Part shown: positions 1-5,691 of the stretch, piece after piece
Position numbering within the stretch: the stretch's first letter is position 1
How the letters are laid out: each line of letters opens with the position of its first letter
Assembly (NCBI GenBank): GCA_031255875.1
Contig: JAIRRR010000200.1
Location: 1-9,689 of the forward strand
Direction: 5' to 3'
DNA from: Treponema sp.
GTDB taxonomy: Bacteria; Spirochaetota; Spirochaetia; Treponematales; Breznakiellaceae
DNA length: 9,689 nucleotides
Position numbers and translations under genes: made by a program
Notes under the pieces: generated by a model
Told to the model about the DNA's origin: nothing
Seen by the model: the letters and a program-made list of their open reading frames with translations, nothing else
Databases searched by the model: none

Positions 1-201
1 GCCGCCAAAGGAATAGACTGGCGTTCCGTCCCTGCCGAAAAACGGCAGAACCCGCCCGCCGCCGTAATCCGGGCCTTCGAGGAGCAGGGGTTTATCTGGG
101 GCGGCAGATGGCCTCGCTATGACACCATGCACTTCGAGTACCACCCGGAACTTCTGATCCTGGGAACCGGCAGGGACGACACGCCGCCGCGGACATCCTG
201 A
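1..201 (+). CDS. M15-family peptidoglycan peptidase, C-terminal end (partial)
   Basis: The open frame enters from the left edge and ends at TGA 199-201, giving the last 66 residues only. The segment GFIWGGRWPRYDTMHFEY (residues 30-47) is the typical C-terminal signature of M15 metallopeptidases of the VanY / L-Ala-D-Glu endopeptidase type. In that family the His of MHFEY (H44 here) is a zinc ligand and the preceding Asp helps shape the site. Family members cleave peptide stems of peptidoglycan in the periplasm. The upstream HxxxxxxD zinc motif, any signal peptide and the start lie outside the window, so export and exact specificity cannot be judged. The gene runs toward the permease gene on the other strand, with 72 bp between the two stops. 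Family assignment is good; substrate is unknown. Confidence 0.8.
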   Translation, partial: AAKGIDWRSVPAEKRQNPPAAVIRAFEEQGFIWGGRWPRYDTMHFEYHPELLILGTGRDDTPPRTS

Positions 202-273
202 GAATATTTGCCACCCTATCGCCCTGAACGCCGGTGAATTGCGGGGGTTAAACGCGGCGCGCGGCAAAAATTC

Positions 274-1293
274 CTAGCCGTTTCCCTTTCTGAGCTTCTT
301 GAGGAAGTCCACATACACGGCGATAAGGATAACGACGCCTTTGACGATGTACTGCCAGAAGGAATTGATGTTCAGGAGGTTGAGGCCGTTATTCAGGACG
401 CCGATGATGAGGGCGCCGATAACGGTGCCGCCGACCTTTCCCACGCCGCCGGACATGCTGGTGCCCCCCAGGACTACCGCGGCGATGGCGTCCATTTCAA
501 AGCTCTGGCCGGCGGTGGGCTGGCCCGAAAACATACGGGACGCCAGAACCACGCCGGATATGCCGCTCATAACGCCGGAGAATACGTAGGCGAAAAACTT
601 TACATGGCCGTTCTTAATGCCCGAAAAACGGGCCGCCATGGGGTTCCCCCCCACGGCGTAAATATGCCGCCCCAGCCTGGTCCGGTTCATGATAAAACTG
701 GAAACCGCCACGATAATTACCAAATAGATAACCGGCATAGGAATAACATCGAAGACATACCCCGAGCCGATAAAGTTAAAGGAATCCGACATAATCCGGA
801 TAGGCTGCCCGCCGGTATATACATAGCCCGCCCCCCTGGCTATGTTCATCATGGCCAGGGTAACGATGAAGGGCGGGATGGTGGTCTTGGAAATCCAAAT
901 GCCGTTAAAGGCGCCCGATACCAGCCCCACCAGCACGCCCATAAGCACCGCCAGGGGCATGGGCCAGTTGACAAAGGCGATTAGGCCGCCGGTAACGCAG
1001 CCCGCGAGCCCGACAATAGAGCCTACCGAAAGGTCGATGCCCCCCAGAATAATGATCATGGTCATGGCGCAGGCAATGTAGAGGTTTGTCGCCACCTGCC
1101 TTAAAACATTCATGATATTATTGGTGGTCAGGAAAACCATCCTGCCCCGGATTATGTCGTAGACTACCAGAATCAGGCAGAGAATAATCAGGCCTACCAG
1201 GATGCCCAGATTGTCCCTGACAAAACGAACTACCGGGGACTGGCCCAGGCCCGGCCTGTCCATCGATTCTCTAGTTTTGGTATCGCTCATCAC
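274..1293 (-). CDS. CUT2-type sugar ABC transporter permease (RbsC/MglC-like)
   Basis: This is the inner-membrane channel subunit of a ribose/galactoside-type ABC importer (BPD_transp_2 family), 339 residues, the usual family length. It has many hydrophobic segments (about residues 30-48, 72-108, 112-135, 182-202, 233-252, 288-308, 315-330). The family motif GGIDLSVGS is at 84-92. The cytoplasmic loop GRHIYAVGGNPMAARFSG (208-225) is the region expected to contact the ATPase, and VVLGGTSMSGGVGKVGGT is at 273-290. The start drawn is GTG (1291-1293), 7 nt after a GGAGG on the minus strand (1301-1305). An ATG three bases inside (1288-1290) lies 10 nt away and is an equally reasonable start, giving 338 residues. 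It is the last gene of the three-gene operon, 15 nt after the ATPase stop. Transported sugar is not determinable. Confidence 0.93.
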   Translation of the reverse strand: MMSDTKTRESMDRPGLGQSPVVRFVRDNLGILVGLIILCLILVVYDIIRGRMVFLTTNNIMNVLRQVATNLYIACAMTMIIILGGIDLSVGSIVGLAGCVTGGLIAFVNWPMPLAVLMGVLVGLVSGAFNGIWISKTTIPPFIVTLAMMNIARGAGYVYTGGQPIRIMSDSFNFIGSGYVFDVIPMPVIYLVIIVAVSSFIMNRTRLGRHIYAVGGNPMAARFSGIKNGHVKFFAYVFSGVMSGISGVVLASRMFSGQPTAGQSFEMDAIAAVVLGGTSMSGGVGKVGGTVIGALIIGVLNNGLNLLNINSFWQYIVKGVVILIAVYVDFLKKLRKGNG

Positions 1294-1308
1294 CTTATTT
1301 CCTCCGTC

Positions 1309-2802
1309 CTATGCGATAAACTGTGTCGCGTGTTTCATTATTTTTTCCTGGGAAAGATCTTCCCTGGGGATGCAGGCGGTGATTTTGCCGGCGCTCATCA
1401 CTATGACCCGGTCGGCCATGTTGATCACTTCGGGCAGTTCCGAGGATATCATAATAACGGACACCCCCTGCTTTACCAGATCGTTCATAATGGTGTATAT
1501 TTCCGCCTTGGCCCCTACGTCTACGCCTTTAGTGGGCTCGTCCAGAATCAGAATCCTGGGCATGGTGGCGAGCCAGCGCCCGATAACTACCTTCTGCTGG
1601 TTGCCGCCGGAGAGATTCCCCACGGTCTGGGTATAGGAAGGGGTTTTGATGGCCATCTTATCCACCTGCTCCCTGGCAATGGCCCGCTCTTTTTCAGAAT
1701 CGACAAAAACGCCCTTGATAAATTCCTTTAAGGTTTTGAGGGTGATGTTAAACATCACGCTCATTTCGGGGTAGATGGCTTCGAGCTTGCGGCTTTCCGG
1801 CACCAGAACAAGGCCCAGGGCCATGGCTTCTTCCGGGTTGTGTATGGCAACTTTTTTGCCGTCCACCAGGATATCGCCCGTAGTCCGGGGCCAAAGGCCG
1901 AAGATGGTCTTCATCAGCTCGCTGCGGCCCGCCCCGACAAGGCCGGCGAAACCGAGGATCTCCCCCTTCCGCAGGGCAAAGGACACGTCCTTGAGGAGCT
2001 CGCCGTCGCCCAGATTTTTAACTTCCAGCACAGGCTCGCCCGGGGTTCCGAAATCTCTGTTATAGTAGCTGGTCAGTTGCCGCCCCACCATCATGGCAAT
2101 AAGCTCGTCGTTGGTGGCTGCGGCGGTATCCCTGGTTCCGATATATGCTCCGTCCCGGATTACCGTGATCCGGTCGGTTATTTGCTTAAGTTCGTTCATG
2201 CGGTGGGAAATGTAGATAACCCCCACCCCCTGGCCCTTGAGTTTTCTGATGGTTTCAAAGAGGAAACCCACGTCCTTTTCCGAAAGGGAAGAAGTCGGTT
2301 CGTCCATGACCAGGATTCTGGCGTTAAACGAAAGGGCTTTTATGATTTCGACCATCTGCTGCTGGGCGATGGTCAGGCTGCTTACTTTTTCTTCGGGCCT
2401 GATTTCCAGTTCAAAGGAATCGAGTATTTCTTTGACATCGGCGTTCATCTTTTTGAAATCAACCGTGCGGCCCTTTACCGGCTCCCGTCCCAGAAAGATG
2501 TTTTCCGCCACCGTCATGTGGGGTACCAAAACCAGTTCCTGGTGGATAACGCTGATACCGTTGTTGTGGGCATCCTGTACCGAGTTGATGATCACCGGTT
2601 TTCCGTTAATGCGGATCTCCCCCGCGTTGGGAGCGTAAATGCCCCCCAGCACCTTGATAAGGGTGGATTTTCCCGCGCCGTTCTCTCCAAGCAGGGCGTG
2701 GACTTCGCCTGCCCGGAGCTGCAAGGAAACGTCTTCCAGGGCAACGACGCCGGGGAATTCCTTCCTCACATGATTCATTTCCAACAGAACCGTATCGCTC
2801 AC
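1309..2802 (-). CDS. CUT2-type sugar ABC transporter ATP-binding protein (RbsA/MglA-like, two NBDs)
   Basis: This 497-residue protein has two fused nucleotide-binding domains, the hallmark of RbsA/MglA/XylG ATPases, and powers the importer from the cytoplasmic face. NBD1 has Walker A GENGAGKST (39-47), a degenerate signature SLTIAQQQ (142-149), Walker B ILVMDEPT (163-170) and the H-loop H200. NBD2 has a degenerate Walker A with Arg in place of Lys (GLVGAGRSE, 287-295), a canonical signature LSGGNQQ (397-403), Walker B ILILDEPT (417-424) and Ser where the H-loop His would be (SSELPE, 453-458). This asymmetry is normal for the family: one composite site is catalytically competent. The start is GTG at 2800-2802 (valine codon read as Met), 5 nt after AGGGGG on the minus strand (2808-2813). 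A long hairpin sits just upstream of that ribosome site. The C-terminal stop is 15 nt before the permease start. Confidence 0.95.
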   Translation of the reverse strand: MSDTVLLEMNHVRKEFPGVVALEDVSLQLRAGEVHALLGENGAGKSTLIKVLGGIYAPNAGEIRINGKPVIINSVQDAHNNGISVIHQELVLVPHMTVAENIFLGREPVKGRTVDFKKMNADVKEILDSFELEIRPEEKVSSLTIAQQQMVEIIKALSFNARILVMDEPTSSLSEKDVGFLFETIRKLKGQGVGVIYISHRMNELKQITDRITVIRDGAYIGTRDTAAATNDELIAMMVGRQLTSYYNRDFGTPGEPVLEVKNLGDGELLKDVSFALRKGEILGFAGLVGAGRSELMKTIFGLWPRTTGDILVDGKKVAIHNPEEAMALGLVLVPESRKLEAIYPEMSVMFNITLKTLKEFIKGVFVDSEKERAIAREQVDKMAIKTPSYTQTVGNLSGGNQQKVVIGRWLATMPRILILDEPTKGVDVGAKAEIYTIMNDLVKQGVSVIMISSELPEVINMADRVIVMSAGKITACIPREDLSQEKIMKHATQFIA

Positions 2803-2816
2803 TAAAGCCCCCTAGA

Positions 2817-2872
2817 TTGAAGACCCGCGCAGGAATAACATTCATGGCATTTTATTCCTGCACGGGTTCCAA
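2817..2872 (-). promoter_or_regulatory. Long intercistronic mRNA hairpin between binding-protein and ATPase genes
   Basis: Positions 2823-2838 and 2852-2867 form a 16-bp inverted repeat around a 13-nt loop. Bases 2817-2821 and 2868-2872 extend it by five pairs past a single bulged base at 2822. On the plus strand positions 2828 and 2862 are a C/A mismatch and 2820/2869 an A/C mismatch. In the minus-strand transcript both become G-U wobble pairs, so the stem is fully paired only in the importer mRNA. It ends 3 nt before the ATPase ribosome site (2808-2813). No T tract follows, so it is unlikely to be a simple terminator. Intercistronic hairpins after binding-protein genes are known in other importers to stabilise the upstream message and lower downstream expression; that role is inferred here. 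Confidence 0.7.
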
Positions 2873-2887
2873 GCGAAAGAACAGGCA

Positions 2888-2910
2888 GCGGACGAGCGCC
2901 GGCCGTCCGC
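2888..2910 (-). terminator. GC-rich hairpin after the binding-protein stop; possible attenuator
   Basis: A perfect 7-bp inverted repeat (2888-2894 with 2904-2910, loop 2895-2903) lies 13 bp after the binding-protein stop. In the minus-strand transcript it is followed by a loosely T-rich TGCCTGTTCTTTC rather than a clean T run. It could act as a weak attenuator or as a second 3'-end stabiliser for the binding-protein message. It stands close to the longer hairpin at 2817-2872, and the two do not overlap. Confidence 0.35.
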
Positions 2911-2923
2911 AACCGGATGTTTT

Positions 2924-3868
2924 TTACTGCCAGCCGGAGGTGCCGTACTGGGAGACGTTGTCCTGGTTGATCATGAAGGTCGGTACAGGGACACGTTTCT
3001 GGTAAGACTCGCCCCGGAGGATCTGGTAACCCAGCTTGAGGGATTCAAGGCCGATGTTGAGGGGGCTCTGCGCGCCGGAACCGACGAACTGGCCTCTCTC
3101 CGCCATGGCGGCCTTGGCCTCGGGGGAACCGTCAACGCCGTAGATGGCGATATTGGTGCGGTTGGCTGTTTTGCAGGCCGCCAGGGCGCCCAGTGCCGTC
3201 GGATCGTTGCCGCCCATAATGGCGATGACTTCGGGATTGCTCTGGAGCATGTCTTCGGTATGGCGCAGGGCCGTGGGGAGATCCCCCAGGGCGTCCCGCT
3301 GGAAGACTACGTTAAAGTTATGGCCTTTAATCGCGTCTTCAAAACCGGAGATCCGGTCGCGGACCGAGTTCATCGTGGGAGAATCGAGGATCGCGATGGG
3401 GCCTCCCTGGGGGAAGCGCTTTATCATATCTTCGCCGCATACTTTGCCGGCATTGTAATTGTCGGAACCGGCATAGGCGGTAACCAGGTCCATGTCCTTA
3501 ACCTCGGCGTCAAAGTTGACTACGGGGATGTTGGCCCGTTGCAGCGCCAGAAGCGCCGGGCGTATGCCTTCCCAGTCTACGGGGTTGAGAAAAAGCAGAT
3601 CGATTTTCTGGGAAATAAGATCTTCGATCTGGTTGATCTGCTTGGCCACGTCCATTGCGGGATCGACGGTGATAAGCCTGTCGCCGTTCTTTTCAATTTC
3701 CTGGCGCATCCCCTGCTCGATATAGGTAAAGAAGGGATTGGAAAGCTGCATGCAGGTATATCCGAAGACATACTGCTTCTTTCCGCCCGCGCTCTGCTGG
3801 CCGCCGGCCCCGAACACCGTTCCGGCGCACAGGGCCAGGACAAGACACCCAAACACTACTCTTTTCAT
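2924..3868 (-). CDS. Sugar ABC transporter substrate-binding protein (RbsB-like, periplasmic)
   Basis: This 314-residue protein belongs to the Peripla_BP_4 / type I periplasmic binding fold and captures the ligand for the importer encoded downstream. Residues 1-20 are a signal peptide (MKRVV, hydrophobic core, VFG) with likely signal peptidase I cleavage before A21. Two Cys (8, 14) lie inside the hydrophobic part, but neither sits in a convincing lipobox, so a lipoprotein is less likely. Positions matching RbsB ligand contacts, aligned by eye, include NPFF (44-47), N95, D120, R170 or R172, N221, D246 and Q267. The RbsB Arg after the Asp is A121 here and the RbsB Phe164 position is not aromatic, so the ligand may not be ribose. 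The ATG at 3866-3868 has a strong AGGAGG 8 nt upstream (3877-3882). It is the first gene of the operon and sits next to the divergent promoter region. Confidence 0.92.
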   Translation of the reverse strand: MKRVVFGCLVLALCAGTVFGAGGQQSAGGKKQYVFGYTCMQLSNPFFTYIEQGMRQEIEKNGDRLITVDPAMDVAKQINQIEDLISQKIDLLFLNPVDWEGIRPALLALQRANIPVVNFDAEVKDMDLVTAYAGSDNYNAGKVCGEDMIKRFPQGGPIAILDSPTMNSVRDRISGFEDAIKGHNFNVVFQRDALGDLPTALRHTEDMLQSNPEVIAIMGGNDPTALGALAACKTANRTNIAIYGVDGSPEAKAAMAERGQFVGSGAQSPLNIGLESLKLGYQILRGESYQKRVPVPTFMINQDNVSQYGTSGWQ

Positions 3869-3903
3869 AAAATGGTCCTCCTAAGAAACCGCGTTTAAAT
3901 TTT

Positions 3904-3923
3904 GCTTCGGGCAAAGCCGAAGC
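3904..3923 (-). promoter_or_regulatory. Hairpin in the leader of the binding-protein mRNA
   Basis: A perfect 7-bp stem (3904-3910 with 3917-3923) around a 6-nt loop lies 35 bp upstream of the binding-protein ATG and 21 bp upstream of its AGGAGG. In the minus-strand transcript it would sit in the 5' leader. The base-proximal GCGCT (3921-3925) can instead pair with AGCGC on the transcript corresponding to 3948-3952, so an alternative fold is possible. It has no T tract. It could stabilise the message or modulate translation; no known riboswitch class is recognised. Confidence 0.4.
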
Positions 3924-4020
3924 GCTATTTAGGATACTGTAATGTAGGCGCTGAAAAAATGCAAGCGAAAACTGTTTCGGTTTCCCGGGAGTTTTTCGCA
4001 CGGGGCAGACTCGCCTGCAT

Positions 4021-4047
4021 CTTATAATATATACATGTATATGTAAA
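4021..4047 (-). promoter_or_regulatory. Candidate sigma-70 promoter for the importer operon
   Basis: On the minus strand TTTACA (4042-4047, four of six to TTGACA) is followed after 15 nt by TATAAG (4021-4026, five of six to TATAAT). The 15-nt spacer is short; TAAGAT (4019-4024) gives a 17-nt spacer but a poorer -10. A start near 4013 would leave a leader of about 145 nt before the binding-protein ATG. The spacer is filled by the 14-bp palindrome at 4029-4042, so a protein bound there would block polymerase. Confidence 0.4.
4029..4042. promoter_or_regulatory. Perfect 14-bp palindrome, candidate operator
   Basis: ATATACATGTATAT is exactly self-complementary, centred between 4035 and 4036. It lies between the -35 and -10 of the minus-strand promoter candidate, the classical position for a repressor operator. 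It is AT-rich, so chance occurrence in this AT-rich patch must be considered, but the ACATGT core recurs in a second palindrome at 4158-4165. Confidence 0.45.
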
Positions 4048-4050
4048 GGC

Positions 4051-4081
4051 CGAAAAATTTCCGGGCAGAGTCGAAAAATTT
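4051..4081. repeat. Direct repeat CGAAAAATTT x2 at two-helical-turn spacing
   Basis: CGAAAAATTT occurs at 4051-4060 and again at 4072-4081, a 21-bp offset that places both copies on the same face of the helix. They sit immediately upstream of the plus-strand promoter candidate (its -35 begins at 4092) and just behind the minus-strand promoter. This is a typical location for an activator or a cooperative dimer pair. A-tract bending is an alternative explanation. Confidence 0.45.
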
Positions 4082-4091
4082 AGGAAATTTG

Positions 4092-4121
4092 TTGACTTTT
4101 TGGGTGATTTAGTGATTTAAT
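4092..4121 (+). promoter_or_regulatory. Candidate sigma-70 promoter for the HIT/UROD operon
   Basis: TTGACT (4092-4097, five of six) and TTTAAT (4116-4121, five of six) are separated by 18 nt. A start near 4128 would give a leader of about 60 nt before the HIT ATG at 4191. The spacer contains an exact tandem 8-bp repeat, GTGATTTA (4104-4111 and 4112-4119). Confidence 0.55.
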
Positions 4122-4190
4122 TGTCTGTAGAGGGGTATTTATTCCTCATTAACAATGAACATGTTTATATGAAAACCGAGGAAACTACAC

Positions 4191-4604
4191 ATGAAAGACT
4201 CTCGCTGCCGTTACTGTACCTGTGCCGATGATATTTCCGTCAAGGTTGCCGATCTGGAGACCAGCGCCCTCCTCCTGACCAGGGACCAGTCCTATAAGGG
4301 CCGCTGTATCCTTGCCCTGAACGATCACAAGACCGAGCTGTTCATGACGGGGCCCGAAGAACTGGCGGCCTGGGCGCGGGATTTGTCCAGGGCGGCCAAG
4401 GCGCTCTGGGAGGCGTTTTCGCCGGACAAAATCAACTACGCCGCTTTCGGCGATCTCTATCCCCATCTGCACCTCCATCTGGTACCGAAATACCGGGGCG
4501 GGCCTGAATGGGGACGGCCTTTTGTCCTGGATCTTTCCGGGGATAATCTTCTGCCCCCGGAGGAGCTTGAAGAACGGGCCGGGCTGATTAGAAGGTATCT
4601 TTAG
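4191..4604 (+). CDS. HIT (histidine triad) family protein
   Basis: This 137-residue protein carries the histidine triad H92-L-H94-L-H96-L-V (PHLHLHLVPKY, 91-101), with H94 expected to be the nucleophile. Upstream of it, NYAAFGDLYPH (82-92) matches the usual HIT approach to the triad, and the N-terminal CRYCTC (6-11) resembles the CxxC zinc knuckle found in many HIT proteins. HIT enzymes hydrolyse or transfer nucleotides bound through phosphate (AMP-lysine, adenosine 5'-phosphosulfate, Ap4A), and sugar-1-phosphate uridylyltransferases are distant relatives. The length is normal for a single HIT domain and no signal peptide is present, so it is cytoplasmic. The ATG follows GAGG by 9 nt. It is the first gene of the four-gene cluster, 21 nt before the next start, which suggests its substrate is linked to the UROD-like pathway. 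Exact substrate unknown. Confidence 0.88.
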   Translation: MKDSRCRYCTCADDISVKVADLETSALLLTRDQSYKGRCILALNDHKTELFMTGPEELAAWARDLSRAAKALWEAFSPDKINYAAFGDLYPHLHLHLVPKYRGGPEWGRPFVLDLSGDNLLPPEELEERAGLIRRYL

Positions 4605-4625
4605 GCGTTATACGAAGGAGCGGCC

Positions 4626-5687
4626 ATGAACGGAAGGGATCATTTTAGGGAAATAGTCGAAAGGCGGAGCGGGCGCTGCGGTTTCTGGCACGGGGTTCCC
4701 CACGACGACAGCAAGCCGGCGCTGCATTCTTATTTCGGGGTCAGGGACGATTTCGAGCTGGGCCTTAAGCTGGGAAGCGTCTGCCGCTACGTGCGGCCGG
4801 AGGAGGACTGCCATCTCTGGCGGCGGACCGATTACCCCATGTTCGATCCCATGAACCTGGCCGCCAGGAAAAACGCGGGCGTGCAGAGTTCGGGAAAGGG
4901 CTACGCGACTATTATGCACGGGGAGGCGGTTTTTGCGGACTGCGAGGATGTGGAAGAGATACATAGCTACCATTGGCCCACGGTCGGCGATTGCGATTTT
5001 GGCGAGACTATCAGGGAAATAGACCGCACCGTGGAGGCGGGCCAGGCGGTGCTGTGCAGCACCTGGGGTAGTATCTTTAGCAATACCTGGAATTTTTTCG
5101 GCATGGAAAACTGCATGGTCAAGATGCTGAGCGAGCCGGATCTGGTCAAGGCGGTAACCGGGCACCTTACGGATTTTTACCTTGCGGCCAACGAGGTTCT
5201 TTTTTCGGAAGCCGGGAAAAAAATCGATTCCATATTTATCGGGATTGATCTGGGTTCCCAGCTGGACCTTCTGATTTCCCCCAGGACCTTTGAGGAATTT
5301 TTACTGCCCTTTATAAAAAAACTTATCGATCAGGCCCGGGCCTACGGGCTGCACGTTACCATGCACTCCTGCGGCTCCATTTACCGGGTCATCCCCCAGC
5401 TTATTGCCGCCGGCGTGGAGGTGCTGCACCCCATACAGGCCCTGGCGAAAAACATGGACGCCGGGAGCCTGGCGGAAAACTACAGGGGCAAGGTTGTCTT
5501 TATGGGCGGGATCGACACCCAGCGGCTTCTGCCCTTCGGCACGCCCGGTGAAGTAAAGGCCGAGGTCCGGCGGGTCAAGGAACTCCTGGGCCCGGACTAC
5601 ATTGTCTGCGCCAGCCATGAAACCCTGCTGCCCAATGTCCCGCCGGAAAATGTGGCCGCCATGATGGAAGCAGCCCTGGAGGAATAA
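4626..5687 (+). CDS. UROD-superfamily protein, methyltransferase-like (paralogue 1)
   Basis: A 353-residue TIM-barrel protein of the uroporphyrinogen decarboxylase superfamily. It is not a convincing HemE, since the N-terminal substrate-Arg motif of true URO-D is not visible. It shares with MtaA/CmuA-type methyltransferases the MHSCGS segment (246-251), where H247 and C249 correspond to the His-X-Cys zinc ligands. C328 in IVCASHE (326-332) lies roughly where the third, Cys, ligand is expected. Other markers are STWGSIFSNTW (145-155), GIDLGSQ (206-212), HPIQAL (268-273) and FMGGIDTQ (292-299). The ATG has AAGGAG 5 nt upstream (4615-4620). It is collinear with the 355-residue paralogue at 7044-8111 and they are clearly duplicated genes. 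Plausible role is methyl transfer between a small substrate and a corrinoid or thiol; this is inference, and decarboxylation is not excluded. Stop is 4 nt before the next ATG. Confidence 0.85.
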   Translation: MNGRDHFREIVERRSGRCGFWHGVPHDDSKPALHSYFGVRDDFELGLKLGSVCRYVRPEEDCHLWRRTDYPMFDPMNLAARKNAGVQSSGKGYATIMHGEAVFADCEDVEEIHSYHWPTVGDCDFGETIREIDRTVEAGQAVLCSTWGSIFSNTWNFFGMENCMVKMLSEPDLVKAVTGHLTDFYLAANEVLFSEAGKKIDSIFIGIDLGSQLDLLISPRTFEEFLLPFIKKLIDQARAYGLHVTMHSCGSIYRVIPQLIAAGVEVLHPIQALAKNMDAGSLAENYRGKVVFMGGIDTQRLLPFGTPGEVKAEVRRVKELLGPDYIVCASHETLLPNVPPENVAAMMEAALEE

Positions 5688-5691
5688 AGCG

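Larger units (their letters stand above)
4001..4073. repeat. Two 13-bp direct repeats flanking the palindrome
   Basis: CGGGGCAGACTCG (4001-4013) and CCGGGCAGAGTCG (4061-4073) agree at 11 of 13 positions and are offset by 60 bp. They bracket the palindrome at 4029-4042 almost symmetrically. They may be regulator half-sites or a chance duplication. Confidence 0.35.
3869..4190. promoter_or_regulatory. Divergent regulatory region between importer operon and HIT/UROD operon
   Basis: These 322 bp separate two divergent operons and are visibly more AT-rich than the flanking genes, especially from 4015 to 4190. No coding frame with a ribosome site is apparent. From left to right it holds the AGGAGG of the binding-protein gene (3877-3882), a leader hairpin (3904-3923), an imperfect palindrome with arms CGAAA/TTTCG (3966-3970 and 3975-3979), a minus-strand promoter candidate overlapping a 14-bp palindrome (4021-4047), two direct repeats (4051-4081), a plus-strand promoter candidate (4092-4121), an ACATGT-centred palindrome (4158-4165), and the GAGG ribosome site of the HIT gene (4178-4181, 9 nt before its ATG). 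The layout suggests joint control of the two operons by shared regulators; no regulator gene is visible in the window. Confidence 0.75.

Noticed and set aside
202..273. Possible terminator for the importer operon in the convergent gap
   Set aside because: The best minus-strand stem (253-263) is only 4 bp with a 3-nt loop and TTT, too weak to call in GC-rich sequence.
1840..2805. Long plus-strand open frame (321 codons) opposite the ATPase gene
   Set aside because: It mirrors the ATPase gene codon by codon, its protein lacks recognisable domains, and the opposite strand encodes every ABC motif. It is a shadow of GC-biased coding DNA.
2606..2845. Small minus-strand frame starting in the loop of the intercistronic hairpin
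   Set aside because: It overlaps the ATPase gene out of frame, has an Arg/Gly/Pro-rich shadow composition and lacks a ribosome site. A leader peptide is conceivable but unsupported.
3260..3898. Plus-strand open frame of 212 codons opposite the binding-protein gene
   Set aside because: It runs antisense to a binding protein with a clear signal peptide and AGGAGG, and has no domain of its own.
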